From the NCBI GenBank assembly GCA_013396755.1, contig VWZF01002690.1, positions 1-64,000 of the forward strand: a stretch of DNA of 64,000 bases, given 5' to 3'. Under the pieces are notes generated by a model. The model was not told the origin of the DNA. It was given only the letters and a program-made list of their open reading frames with translations, and made no database searches. This DNA is from Sclerurus mexicanus. Lineage: Eukaryota; Chordata; Aves; Passeriformes; Furnariidae. Positions 38,301 through 50,454 of the stretch are shown here, piece after piece; positions within the stretch are counted from its first letter, which is position 1; the number at the start of each line of letters is the position of its first letter. Both the position numbers and the translations under genes were made by a program.

Positions 38301-39235
38301 GGGTTTTGTTCCATCCCTGACATTCTGTCTTCCCTACAACTGTGTAGGGACCCCCATCTTCTCCAGGGTTGGCCTGAGTCACCATTGCAGCCACCCCAAC
38401 TGAAGGCAGGTTTAGTTTTGCTACACTCAGACTACACCTTGCAGCATTTTTACCACTGTGCTCAGGGCAGCACAGAGCTGATTAGAGCAGAGACCCTCAA
38501 ACATCCCTGTAGCACAGTCACTGGTGACAAAGATGTCACCAAAAATTGGACCAAAGCAACGCTGGATCAAGCCTGGGTTTCTTCATCTTCAGGTGGCCAC
38601 ATCTGTGGCCTTCACTACCACTGATCATAGTCTTTACTATTTTATTTTTTTTATTAAATGGATTTTCCCCTAAGACTCCTAAAAGCTATTCATGGAAACC
38701 ACACCAGCCTTCATTAAAGTTTACATTAGTTTTCATATGATTTTCCTGCCCCATTTCTTTTCTCCATACTGTTAAAAAGCTGCCTTACCTTCACTACAGT
38801 AACTGTTTATAGTTGCTTTATTTTTCAAATACTTTCTCTTTTCTCCCAGTTTGGTCTTTTTTTTATTTATTTTAATTTGGAGGCTGGTGCTTATAGACTT
38901 ACAGATATGGTGACATTGCATCAATGTTTTGAGGACTGTTTGAATCTCTAGTCCCTTTATCTAAACAGGTTAACAGAATATTTCAAATATGTCTTCCTTT
39001 TTAACATATATACAATGCAATCATCCCTTCTTTTAGGTGCTGAATCCATGTTCCTATCATGCTGAAAGAGATTACACTAATTCTCTTGTCTAAAAAAGGA
39101 TGTAGGCTTATGCAAAATAAAATATAATAAATCAGTAAAGCAGCAGCTGACATCTTCATGGTGCCCAATAAACTATTAACTAAGCATGCAAGTGGACAGC
39201 ATATAATAAAAGACCTTCTTCTGGGACAATTTATG
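35331..39235. other. Unique noncoding DNA
   Basis: No supportable gene. The second-longest open frame of the window, minus 36044-36580 (178 codons), includes lysine- and phenylalanine-rich stretches from A/C-rich low-complexity DNA at about 36463-36500, overlaps + frames of 95 and 71 codons, and has no recognisable domain. The frames near 37889-38624 (144 minus, 156 plus) overlap each other and are also treated as chance. Poly-A and poly-T runs at about 37127-37142 and 37339-37363 are simple sequence. Confidence 0.55.
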
Positions 39236-39443
39236 CAATTATGAATATGTAAGTTATATTCTCATGTTCTGGTTTGTCCTCTACCTACTGAAATGTTGAC
39301 AAGGACAAATATTCAGATTGCAGGTCATGTTTTTGATGCATCCAAGAAACACCAGTATAAATCAAAATCAAAACTGGAAGGACACAATCCATTAGATCCA
39401 TTAGGGGATCCTCAGGGTTCCCTTTTTAAAAAATGGACAAGGT
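39236..39443 (+). other. Open frame ending at a strong splice donor, low confidence
   Basis: One + frame is open for about 69 codons and closes at a TAA that is itself inside the donor ACAAG|GTAAGT at 39444, so a spliced transcript would avoid the stop. The last part reads GDPQGSLFKKWT before the donor. The acceptor side is unclear: the best AG, at about 39320, has a poor pyrimidine tract. I do not recognise the peptide. A chance frame is the more likely explanation. Confidence 0.1.
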
Positions 39444-40259
39444 AAGTTTTCAGCCCATGTGGCTTCAAAAGGAAACATTTAAAACATGAAAGAAGGAAAT
39501 CCTAGAAGTTTATGATTCCCAAGACAAATAAATAAATAAATAAATATGGTTATATTTTAGGTTCTTTTGTTTCACAGAAATCTTACATTTCTCAATCAAG
39601 ATTTAAAGACTTCTAAAGTGATAATATTTTTTTTAATGACCTGAACTTAGCAGCACCTTCCAATTTTGCCACTTGTTTTATGTTTCCCTAAGCCCTTTGA
39701 TTGTTTTAATTTGTAGGGACACATGAATGAAAGCTTGCTTAACACACTGTAAGCTTGATCCAACAAGATCAGCACTAAGATGTGCTTTATGTCAAATCTG
39801 AGCAGGAAGGTGCCCTGGTGGGACTTACTATGGAGGAACTGTGCATATTCTGCCCAGACTACTTTATTTAACTTTTAAGCCTCATGGAAATGCAAAATTG
39901 CCCCCTGCATCCCCCCAGAAGCCAGCCTGGGCTCCCAAGGCACTTGAATGCAGGTCAAGAAAACATGGAGACAACAGCCTATGCTACAGGTATCTCCAGT
40001 ACTGAGATAAGCAAGGTAATTAATATCACATAAAAGAAATCAAAAAGCAAGAGGCTGAAAGGAAAGGGAATAAAATAAAATAAACACAACATCAACAAAA
40101 ACCTAAACCAAATTTATCTCAACCCCATCCAAACCCAAGCTGCCCAAATTTAGTCCTGGCTCTTTTTTACTCTCAAAGTTTTACATCAAGAGCTATTTGT
40201 TGAACTGGGGGAAATGCAGCTGAAAAAGAGATAAGAAAGGCATGAAAATGGAAGGTCTT
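39444..40259. other. Unique noncoding DNA with an (AAAT)n run
   Basis: A simple (AAAT)5 repeat lies at 39526-39545 and an (AATAA)n run near 40068-40083. No gene or interspersed repeat was recognised. Confidence 0.6.
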
Positions 40260-40560
40260 ATAACAACCGAGCTTGGCTCTGTATAAGGCTCACGTTACGC
40301 TGGATAAATCAAGTGTAATGGTATGCGGTCAGGGCAGGTAAAAACAGGAGCACTAAGGAGTACAGCTGTGGTTTAATGCTTTCCTCCGAACGCTGGCAGC
40401 AGGGTTCTGTTATCAGCCTAGCCCCACTGACAACCACAAACCCGAGCCAAGAGAAAAAACTTTCCATTAACGAATATTTGCAGGGCTAAAGGTTAACTGA
40501 TACAGAAATGCGGGGCTGAACTCACCGCAGAAGAAATCTGGAAAAGCTGAAAAGTTTGAA
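40260..40560. promoter_or_regulatory. Candidate regulatory element with RUNX-like sites
   Basis: A CpG-retaining unique stretch (CpGs at ACCGAGC, CACGTTACGC, TGCGGTC, CCGAACGC, CCCGAGCC, AACGAAT, GCGGGG and ACCGCAG) carrying TGTGGTTT near 40367 and AACCACAAA near 40433. These are RUNX-type words in opposite orientations about 65 bases apart. No coding frame or repeat. This fits an enhancer, but composition and short motifs are weak evidence. Confidence 0.25.
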
Positions 40561-41867
40561 TTTTGGCACAGAGCAAATGCTGGAAAGAAGTTAAAAAAAC
40601 CCCAAACATTTGGACTTGAAATTCAAATTGAAAGCAGGGAGTTCTAGACAAAGCCACAATTTCTAGCAAAATATGAGATTATTGAATATCCAACCACGGT
40701 CAGCAGCAAAACCATGCAGAAGAATATTTTAAAAGGGCCTGAGATAAGTCTGAGTGCTGGTTACTCGCTTTATGAAAACTGAAAAAAATTATGTAGCTTT
40801 TAAAGATTATATGCTTTATTTTTACGCTCTCCACGTTATTTTGGGAAGAACAGAGATAATGGTGGTGACTGCAGAGAATTATATTGGCAATTCTTCCCCA
40901 TAACTGAGAACTTACATACAGGAAACAATGATCAACTATAATACAAGGAAAACTTTACAGAACTAGAGTATTTGGGATTAGAAACCTACTGGAAACCAGT
41001 AAATTGATTTTTAAAAAAATTCCTACCTTAAGCTTTTAAAAGCAGAATTGAATACAGTGCACTGAAGTCTATAAAATTTTCCAGTTTTTAGCCCAAGACT
41101 TTTGACAGATTACAAAAAGGGGGCAAAATATCACATTTCCCTCTCCAACAAAGTGCTTATGCAAATAAATGAAATAAATACGCAACACATAAGAAACTCA
41201 CTTTTTTCCTTCAGTGTCTCAGTTTTTACCCTCTTTTTTTTTTTTCTTTTTTAATCTATCAGATTTACCAAAAGAAAGGTTTTAACTGATGAACTGATGA
41301 GACCTAGACAGGAAGTTTTACATTCATACTGTACTTTGAATCTAAATGCTAAAAACAGGAAAGCAGCTGAAAATTCAGCTTGATTGCCTTTTTAACACCT
41401 TCTTGCTAAGCCTAATAATTTTGCATTGTATGACAGGAATTACTGGGCAACAACTGCTACACCATTGCCTGAATATTGACAGAGGAACCTGAGTTGAAAC
41501 ACCAGTTTTTAAATTTCAGAATTTTCCAAATACTTTACATATTGCTACGTTGCCTCAAAGCCATTGTAAACTGAGAATTATGTTCATGTTGGAGTGAAAA
41601 ATCATAGAATTGTAATTGGAGATAGTGTACTCACAGGAAAAAGGTATAATTTATGTAAAAATAAAATACTTTTGGGAAGTTGGAGAAGGATGAACTGTTT
41701 ACTTGCTTTTATATTCCTGGGGTTTTGATGCAAAATTTATCATTTTGCAGGGGTTCTGCAAGACCTTCCCACCACACCAATAGAGTGATCTTTTCTTGTC
41801 CTTTTTTACCCAGCTCTGCAGATCCTAAAGCTCAAAATGTGAATAAGTACAGAGGAAAGGCACATGC
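40561..41867. other. Unique AT-rich noncoding DNA
   Basis: Nothing recognised apart from T-rich low complexity near 41230-41252. Confidence 0.6.
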
Positions 41868-42024
41868 CCGGGATTGCAAACACCTGTGCCGTGTTTGTGT
41901 CTCCGCGCTGTAAGGGAGCTTCACGCGTGAAGGTCACAGCACGAGGCTCCGGTGATTCACCACCACAGCAGCTCTCTCCTTGCTGCCCCAGAAACATTCA
42001 GACTGTGGGAAAAGGCAGCTCCCG
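41868..42024. promoter_or_regulatory. Small CpG cluster with a 14-bp palindrome
   Basis: About nine CpGs lie in roughly 155 bases, against CpG-poor flanks. Positions 41919-41932 read CTTCACGCGTGAAG, a perfect 14-base palindrome, and the right half runs into GAAGGTCACA, an extended AGGTCA nuclear-receptor half-site. It could be a compact enhancer or silencer. Overlapping short open frames on both strands look like chance. Confidence 0.25.
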
Positions 42025-43181
42025 ATGTACTGTACCCAACAGACCTGCTCCATAAGCTGATCTGACATACTCTGAACAGGGTTCTATGTGGGCAAATACC
42101 CATGAACTGAAATCTAAATCTTTCTGGAGACATGCACAGCTCTTCCCTTCACCTGCCAACGAGTCAGGAAGGTTTTGGAAGAGGGGATAATGCAGCTGTT
42201 TTCTAGTTGTTGGTATTTTCCTGTTCCTTCAGCAGGATTTTGAAGAAGACAGTGCTTTTTATTAGCTGCAAGAGCAAGAAAGTCTCTGGCCAGCTCGTTA
42301 GGGAAGAGAAGGTTTGCCATTCAACAAAGTCTCAGCAAGAGCAAGGCTGCCCCTCCCAGCCACAATGCTGCCTCTCCCTGTACCTTCTCCACTCTGCATA
42401 GTGCCCGCGCATGAACGCGTGGGAAACCATGCCGAGAAAGAAATGCTGAAAAGGTGTGAAGAGTAGAGAATGTCCCTCTCTCCCACTGCACAGCACCAGC
42501 AGATTTGAAAAACTCAAAAAACATGGAGGGGAAGAAAATTACTCAAAGCTCAGAAATAAAAAATGGGAAGCAATATAAAATTATTTATTTCAAAACTTGC
42601 ATGTTTAAAGCATCGCTCACCAACTTTTGTCCCTTCCAGTTAATGAAGGGACAGGCAAGGTGAGTTGCCTCTGCTGGAAGATGGAAACCTGGCAGGTTCC
42701 CAGATCATTCCTTCACCTGCAGGGCAGAGAACCCTGATCTCAGAGCCTGATCCAGCAGCTGATAGAGTCTCATCTTAACAAAAACACCGAACAACTTACG
42801 GACACAAACATTTTTCTGACATGCATACCTCCCACCAATAACAACCTCACACCTACTATGACTCCAGTTACCTGCTCTGGGCAGCAAGTTTTGGTACAAG
42901 TCCAGTCTAATGCATCATGAAGAACACAATTTTTAGCAAAAGAGCAAAGTTCTTCACCAAATCTGGTCCTTCGGAACAGTATCTCCTCCTTACAACCAAA
43001 CCAACTCATACACCCTCATGTAAATACAACCTCCTGACACAGCTTGAATGCTCCTGCAAAAAGTTTGGCTGCCTCCACGAATCACCTACTGCACTCATGT
43101 TTGGTTGATAAAAAGGATTGTGCTGCACATGGTCCAACAACAAATCCAGGAACCCCAAGCAAGAACTGCAGGTGCAGTGTG
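42025..43181. other. Unique noncoding DNA
   Basis: No gene or element recognised. A second tight CpG group at about 42405-42434 (GCCCGCGC and AACGCGTGGG) lies 400 bases from the cluster above and may belong to the same CpG-retaining zone. Confidence 0.5.
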
Positions 43182-43209
43182 AAAAACAAAACAAAACAAA
43201 ACAAAAAAA
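43182..43209 (+). repeat. (AAAAC)n microsatellite
   Basis: About four to five copies of an AAAAC unit ending in an A-run. It is followed within 25 bases by an AT palindromic stretch (TTTAAATTTAAAATTTAAAA). No retroposon body was recognised upstream, so this is a simple repeat and not a clear poly-A tail. Confidence 0.85.
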
Positions 43210-46200
43210 TAAAGTAGCAAGCTTTATATTTAAATTTAAAATTTAAAATGTCCTTTTCAGTGAAGCTGCATTAGGTTTACACAGTAAGGCAAATGCTTGA
43301 TGTTAGTAAACCAGCATTTCAAGAACCATACGTAGAAATAAATTCTGTGATTTAAGTGAAAAAATCAGGCACAAACCCACAAAGGGACCCAAACAACAAG
43401 CAAATAAAACATTTCTTGCTGAGGTAAAAGAAGATAAAACAAAGCTACCACCCCAAAGAGACCAAAGGAATTCTTACCTCCATGGACCCAGTGAGCAGCA
43501 TCTATCCTCCTCAGGAGCAATGATCCAGCTCACCCTGGTCCCTACCTGGAGGCAGCAGAGCAGACAAGCAAGGCCTGGCAGACAACTGTGCAAGAAATTG
43601 TACTCACTTCCAGCCTTCCGAAACCTCCCACTCCTTCCCCATAGGAAAGCCACGAGTATGACACTCACTCCTTGAAAATCTTTTTCCCAATAATGAAGTT
43701 TAGCACTTCTAAGGAACACCCAGAATAATGTTGCTTCAGAAAGTGCAAGTAAATAACATGCAGTACCTTCCAGCCCGCAGGGTAATAAGTTACACCCAGA
43801 ATCCTATTTAGCACTTTACATAATTCACAGTTTCTCTGGTTACATACTTCGTCAAATATGACATCCAGCTGGGAAAGTTGGTCCACTTTATTGTCATATG
43901 GCAGTTGCTTGCTTTATATCATCCAAATATCAATTAAAAAGCAAAAACAGAGCTGTAAGGCAGCTATCTCTATATTTTCATGTCACACTTGCATACACGC
44001 ACACAAATACTCGCTGTCATTCAAAGAGCAAAAATAACCCTGCCTGAAATGTAAACCAACTCTACAGTGTTATGCAGCAAGTGTAATTTCCAAAAACCTT
44101 GAAAAAGAGAACAATGAACAGACATGCTTAAATTCTGCGTCAGCTATTTTAATGGTGCAGCTTTTCAGATAACAGAAATTAAATCATAATATGCTGTCAA
44201 GTAACAGATCTAGATCCCAGAAGTCAACTTGCTGGCATTTTAAAAATACAGCATATGGATACAGAGCCTTTGTGGATACATATGCACTTAGCAAATATTA
44301 GAAAAATCAATCAGAATCAAAATGCAAACTCGCTGAAATGACTGGATGCCTTGTGTCATTAATTTCTAATCCTAATTGCTTGATTTCATTCATCAGGGTT
44401 TATATATGCACCAATACACTACTGAGGCAGTTAAAATTAAACACATCCCATTTTTTTCCCAGAAAAGTAATGGACTTTAACAGTCATTTTATTGCAATGA
44501 GAGATATTAGCATATAATTCTGCTCCTAACTCCAGGTTATAATGTAAGTGCATCCATTGATCACTTGCAAAAGGCAACAAAAAGAAAGTTTTACTTGATG
44601 CTGAGGGCAAATAAAATCCTGTCCAGACTGTCCATTATTCTTAGTGGAAATTCATCCAGTATCCAAGTACTACACAAGTTTTCCCAACAACCAGGTCGGA
44701 ATTGTGACACATAAAAACTAAAAATATACCAGGAAAGGCCACATAACGAATCTACACCTGTGCTGCAGCAAACCCACATTGCTCTAGTGAGTGCATCCAA
44801 TTCACTATGAAGGATTTTAGCGCCCACAAAATAAGACAAGCATCAAAAAAACCCAGAGTAAAAGTTACACATCACAAGAGTTACCTGAGGTTTCTATACT
44901 ATTTTTCATGCCTAGCTCTCACAGCAGGTTACGAGTGTAAGTGGAATGATCTGTAACCTACAGATGGAGGGAATAAGGTTAACTAGGGCAGCAGAGAAAG
45001 TCAGTGACTTATTCCACTGCAAAAAAAAACCCGCCTCTAACATGCATTGTATTAACAAACAGCCTTTGGAAAAAGTAAATTTGACACCCATGGGGGAAAA
45101 AAAATTCAATTAATTAGTATGGTGTACCACTATCCATTTAACACATGCAGATCCCTATGGTTTAAATTTGAAGTTACATACGTGTATTGTATACACACAG
45201 AATGAGGCAGCTTAGAGGGGAAACATGGAAATTAGACGAGGAAAAAAAAGTGTGCGCCTTAACTCAAGCACTAAAATCACTACAAAAGAGTAACAGCTAT
45301 GAAATATTTAAGAGTCAACATTAATATCATTAGACTTCAAAGGATATCACCTTCTCAGCGCCAGCTTCTTGCATTGATCATCTGCGGAATAAGCAGCCTC
45401 GTATCTGTTTGCAGAAGCTTCTTCCCAACCACATCAGCCAGAAATGAAACACTTGAATTCTCTAAAAGCCATAAAATGCCCTTGCAGAGAATCGGCTCTG
45501 CACCTTCTCAAGTCCATCCCTGGATTTCTCAGGAACTTTGTAAATAATTTAATATTTCCATGGGGAGAATAGGAACAGTCTTTAAGAACAAGAAGATATT
45601 AAACGCTAACAAGGAGATAAGAGGCTTCTGAACATGAAAGTTATATATTAGCAAAGCCTTCTTCCAGTTTTCATGTACTCTTTTCACCATATGCAACCAT
45701 GGTGGGCAGAACAGCAGCAAACATTTAAACACTATTGCATTATTGTGCATAATAAGAGCTTGACTTTTTTATTTTCTCCAAGGAGAAGCACTGCCTATAT
45801 GCTCTCTAGTGGATGAACAGGGTTTTTACAAGGGCCCTCCTTCCCCCTCCTTTGAATGTGATCAAATATGAATTGAAAGGCTTTTATTCTGCCAGAATCC
45901 CAGTCCAAGGTTTTGTGTTTCTCTAGCAACGATGACACACTAACAGCTGAAGCAGGGCAGAGAGCAGCTTTTCCTCCAGCTCTCTACTGTGTCAGGTGCC
46001 ATCTGTGTCAGGGGAGTGGGAACACCACCCAACTTTTGACCTGCCCATTGTCAAGGACCAAAGGTAAATGGATTAGTATTAAATTCCTTTAAAGCATGTT
46101 TTGAAGTGTATGTTTGCCATGAGTATCCATACATTAAGTCCTTCAGAGGCAATTCCAGAATTTCACAAGTAACTGTACTCGTCCAGAAATCAAAAATCAA

Positions 46201-48539
46201 GTGACTGTGGTATGAATTCCCCAAGGAGGACTTCTTCCCATTCCCTGCCTCACATCCCAACTGCGCCACACTTCTCCAGGGCTCCTAAGTCCCAGCTGGA
46301 AGGAAGGAGGCTGTTAACAAATTGTTTCCTAGAAAGACTTTGTTTTCCACACTGAGCATGTTGGAGAGGGATGCAAGGAAAAAGGACTCTAAAGTGTGAC
46401 CTAACTAAAGGCTACCACAGTTTCACAAGAACCTGCACCCTCATGTAGACAGAAAAGCAGCCAGTAGTTGGGAAATTCATATTTATGATCCAAGACTAAG
46501 CACTGCTGCAAAAATAGTTATCTTCATTTTAACCACTGCTGGGCTAAACCAAGGGCTTTAGGTTCCAGTAGCCTTTCATTAACAGTAAGTTAAACCAAGC
46601 TACCTTAAAGATTATCAGAGCTTTCCAATTTTAGCAGAAGTATCCTGCAAGAAATCCTCACTCTTCCCAGACAGCAGGTGCAGAGGCTGCAAGAGCCCAT
46701 TTTCCTTTAGATTAGCTGTATGCATCACTTCTTAAAAATTTATAAATCACTTAGCTTTCCAAGAGGCAAATTCCCAACAGAGTAACTGGAATTACAGCTA
46801 TACTAGCAGTAAAGGAGGAAAGAGTTTGTTAGAGTTGGCATAATACAGTGAACTATACTATAAATTACTTTAGAAAATGGCTGCTAATGCCCTTTTTGTG
46901 CTGGCTTGGGGGATACCACTTTCCCCAAAGTCCACTTCTGTGGAAATTAAAGAAGTTTAGTCATTTGAACGGAGAATATAGGCTCCTGCTCATCTGAAGG
47001 CATTTTTTCCCACCTAGAGGGCATAATCACCAATTACATCTAGAGAATATAAATTTAATTATTTTTATTAGCTAATACGGTTTCTATCAGTGAGAAAAGA
47101 AAATACACTCTCAGAACTATCATCAGAAATTAGCACATTCACAACAAGCAGCTAATCCCTGCAAGAGGAGACACTTCTTGGGACAGTTCCTTAGAGCTGA
47201 CTGATGCAGAGGTCCTGAAGGAGCCTTTGATAAGCAGTAAAAAAAAACAAAACAGAAAGAACAAAGAAAACCCTGAAACCCTTCTTTGTTCCTTCTCAAC
47301 TCACCTTTTCTTTTCTTCTTGACTTCGATTTCTGAATTTTTAAAAGTCTTCAAAAATATATTTTTATATATTGCACGTTCTGTACACTGAAAGCCATGCA
47401 TCTCCTCCTTTTCTGGCTTTTGAAGTCTTGCATTTTTGTAGACTGCCTTACTCTGGGACTTCAATTTTGTTTTGCTTTGAAAATATTCATTAGAACTGTA
47501 CATTTTAAAAATGCCACACTTTCTTGGTTTCTACCCATATCCCGAGATCTCCCCACGTCATCTTGGTCCATCTCAGATACAGGAGGTCACACCGCTGCTT
47601 CCTTCTCTAATCAATGGACACAAACTGGCCCTCCAGTGCTGTTTATTCCACCTGTTGTACATGAGCAGCTCAGAAAGAGATGAACATCCATGCCTGGGGT
47701 GCCCCTTCTCCTCCACCAAGGGGCACAGAAGAACCCAGAATTGCAGCCCCAAATTTCCGAGTCAGCTGCTTGAGCCAGGGCCAGTAATTCCTATTTTGAC
47801 CTCTTTTCAAGAAAATCTGACCTATAGTCTATGGGCCAGTGTGATTAAGGAATCCATAGGTAGGAAACCAGGCATGGCATGGGGTGAATGCCTGTAGCAC
47901 TGCAGGGAGATGGTGCTGCAGCTGGGCAAGGTCCACCGATGGTACACTGAGTTCTGCTAATTATCACCAAAATATCAACCAGGATAGCAGAGCTACTAAT
48001 ACTGGTATTCCGCATTAGCCACAGCTCTGCTGCAGCCTGGCATATGTGTGGTTCACCCTACAGTCTCTGCCATCATGCCTTTTGTTAGCAGGACCCATGG
48101 CACCCAGGATTAAAGCCTGCTGAAGGTGTACCTGGGTGTTTTAAGCACCAGGTACCACCTGCTCTGCATTCCATTCTCTTGCAAATACAGCCATACATCA
48201 GGTTTGCCTTCTTCTCGAAGGCATCTCCAGGGGGAGAAGCAGAAACACAAGTGCTGCAGTGTGACCTTTCCCATGCTCCAACTTTTTCCCCCCGTCTACT
48301 TCTCCCCAGCTCTGCTCGGGAGAGGATCTTGGTGCTGCCTGACCTGAGAGCTGCAGGCAAAGCTGTGCTGCAGCACCTGCGTGCAGGGTGAATCAGCACC
48401 TTTCCCCCCAAAAAACAAAAGGCTGCTGGGAGAGCTGGAGCACTTACATAAGGCTGCAGCAGCCTAGGAAAGTTGATGTCAGAGAGATGAGGCAAGAGCA
48501 GCACCAGGATAGCTTGTCAGGACACACAGATGCCTCTCA
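43210..48539. other. Unique noncoding DNA
   Basis: No supportable gene. On the minus strand near 43478-43545 a pyrimidine-rich tract ending CCTCCAG and a donor GAG|GTAAGA frame a 68-base block that is open in one frame; it has no recognisable protein content and was not adopted. The 139- and 126-codon minus frames (48085-48504 and 47123-47503) and the 128-codon + frame (47511-47897) overlap other frames and have no known domain. CpG content is low until about 48.5 kb. Confidence 0.55.
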
Positions 48540-50370
48540 CAGAGGACTTGCCAGGTAACCCTTTACGGTGAAATGCACAGCCCGGGCTGAGCAGTAACTC
48601 ACATTTCTCATCTCTTTCCAGCAAAGGCCAAAGGACTCCCAGCCCTGCGTGAGTCTATGGAGTTGGAACTCCCTTTCCACTCATGGCCTTCATGTGCAGG
48701 AAGCAGCCACTAATTGTCTAGCAGCTCTGGGGTGATGAGGGGGGCTGACAACCCCTCCGAGGCATGTCCTGGCTCCTCCACACACCGGTGAAACAGAGAT
48801 GAATGGAACCAGGCTACACCTTGCTGTAGGAGCTGTGTAGCTCCTTAAGCATCCCTGAAGGCATCGTTATATCCGCTGTCATTAGGGCTCTCTCCCTATG
48901 GGAAGGGAAAAGGTGACTAACGACTGCCATAGGAGAACATCCAACTAAGTGCTGCATCTTACCCACGACAAGCTAGAGCTGGATCATTTGAAAACACGGA
49001 AACTGTCAGCCCCCTATCACATATAATTTTAATTGACTGCCATTTCAGAAACCTCTTCCAACCGGGGAGTTTGCATCCTACTTCCAGTCTGCGGAGCCAT
49101 CACAAATCCTCTTCAGCGTTTTCCATTTTTCATATTCCTCCTCGGTTTTTAGGTTTTGCGTTTATATTTATTTCCAAAATCTCTTGCAAAGCTCCCCTCG
49201 AAGGGTCTGGAATTTGCTGCTCTGAAGCACAACGTGCATATTTGTAAAGCAATGCTGACCACTTTCACAAGGGACTGCTTGTGATCAGTGAACACATGCA
49301 CACAAAAAAAGACAGGAGGATTTTCCACGTGATTTTTTTTTTCTGTATTGGTTTTGAGTGTTTTTATGTTTTGTTATTTGGGCTTTTTTAAGCACAACAT
49401 AGTAATCACAATCCTTGGGAGGAGATTTACTATCTGCATTACTGTCTCTGACACTGCCCTTTTTTTGCACCTTTAAGCACATCCAGAACACCAGTTCTTC
49501 ACTCCCTGCCAGCATCTTTCTGCTTCACCACTCCCAACATGTTCCTTTTTTTATCACTCCCTCCCCCTTTCCACTCATTTGTTTTAGTATTTCTTTCCCA
49601 GGACTCTGCAATTTTTCAAACTGCTCCTTTTGGAGGGCAGCACCTCCTTGACTACACTAAAATCCCTCCTGAAAACACATCTGCTCAACTGCATGTAAGA
49701 AATTAGTCCTGAAAATTGTGTCTCTCTGTATATGAATCTGCGTGCCAGTTCCCCAAGCCCAGATTCACCTACCCGGGAGCACAGTCACCCTAGACTTCAG
49801 CTGGGAACAATAGAGGGGAGAGGGAAGTGGAGAAACACCTCCAGAGGATCATTCTGAGCACCTAAGATTTAATGTAATAGAACTATTAATAATACATAAG
49901 AAAAGAATTATCCAGAGCTTTTTAGTCAGAAAAATCTACAGCTCAAGTCCCATCTGAATCAAAGAGATTTTTTTTTCCCCTGTTCGCTGGGACATGATTT
50001 AGTACCAAGTATATAACCTACATTTCCAGTTAAACGTGCAGTGTTGCATACAGCCCTCGCTTTGTATTTTAGTTCCATCTTCCAAGTATAATCGTCTTAA
50101 ACTTGCACTGAAATGCACTTGTCATTTACTGCCCATTGTGACAACCGTCAAGGCTTTTTTTTTTTCCAAATCCCGTTCCCTGTTCTGTTGTTCTGAGTCA
50201 TTAACTCCATCTCCAATTTTAGTATTTACAGCCCTAAATTGGATGGATAGCTTGTTTTCAGCACAGGAGCCCAGATCGCAATTGTTGGTGTCTCTCTCTT
50301 AATTTTCAGCACGATGTGCACAGGGTTGAATTCTCAAAGTGGTGGGAGGCAAAGTACTTAATGCACAAAC
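48540..50370. promoter_or_regulatory. Broad zone of moderately retained CpG
   Basis: CpGs are scattered but more frequent than in the rest of the window (for example near 48890-49240 and 49980-50160), together with unique sequence lacking recognisable transposons. Runs such as TTGCGTTTATATTTATTTCC (near 49155) have the texture of conserved noncoding DNA. No gene is visible. The call is a weak compositional one. Confidence 0.2.
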
Positions 50371-50454
50371 CGGACCACGTCCTTAGCCCTGGACTCAGTG
50401 GGGCCCTACATCATTAAAATTAGGCACTTAGTTAAACGCTTTGCTGAATCAGCA
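50371..50454. repeat. Ancient sauropsid-type interspersed repeat remnant
   Basis: GACTCAGTGGGGCCCTACAT, AATTAGGCACTTAGTTAAAC and GCTTTGCTGAATCAG occur in the same order as in an old repeat very common in turtle and bird DNA (GACTTCAATGGGAC ... TTAAAGTTAAGCACATGCTT ... GTGCTTTGCTGAATCGGG). I recognise the motif series but cannot name the family with certainty. Confidence 0.45.

Noticed and set aside
43478..43545. Minus-strand block between a good acceptor (CCTCCAG) and donor (GAG|GTAAGA)
   Set aside because: Only 68 bases, an unremarkable peptide, and other donor-like sites nearby; kept only as a remark.
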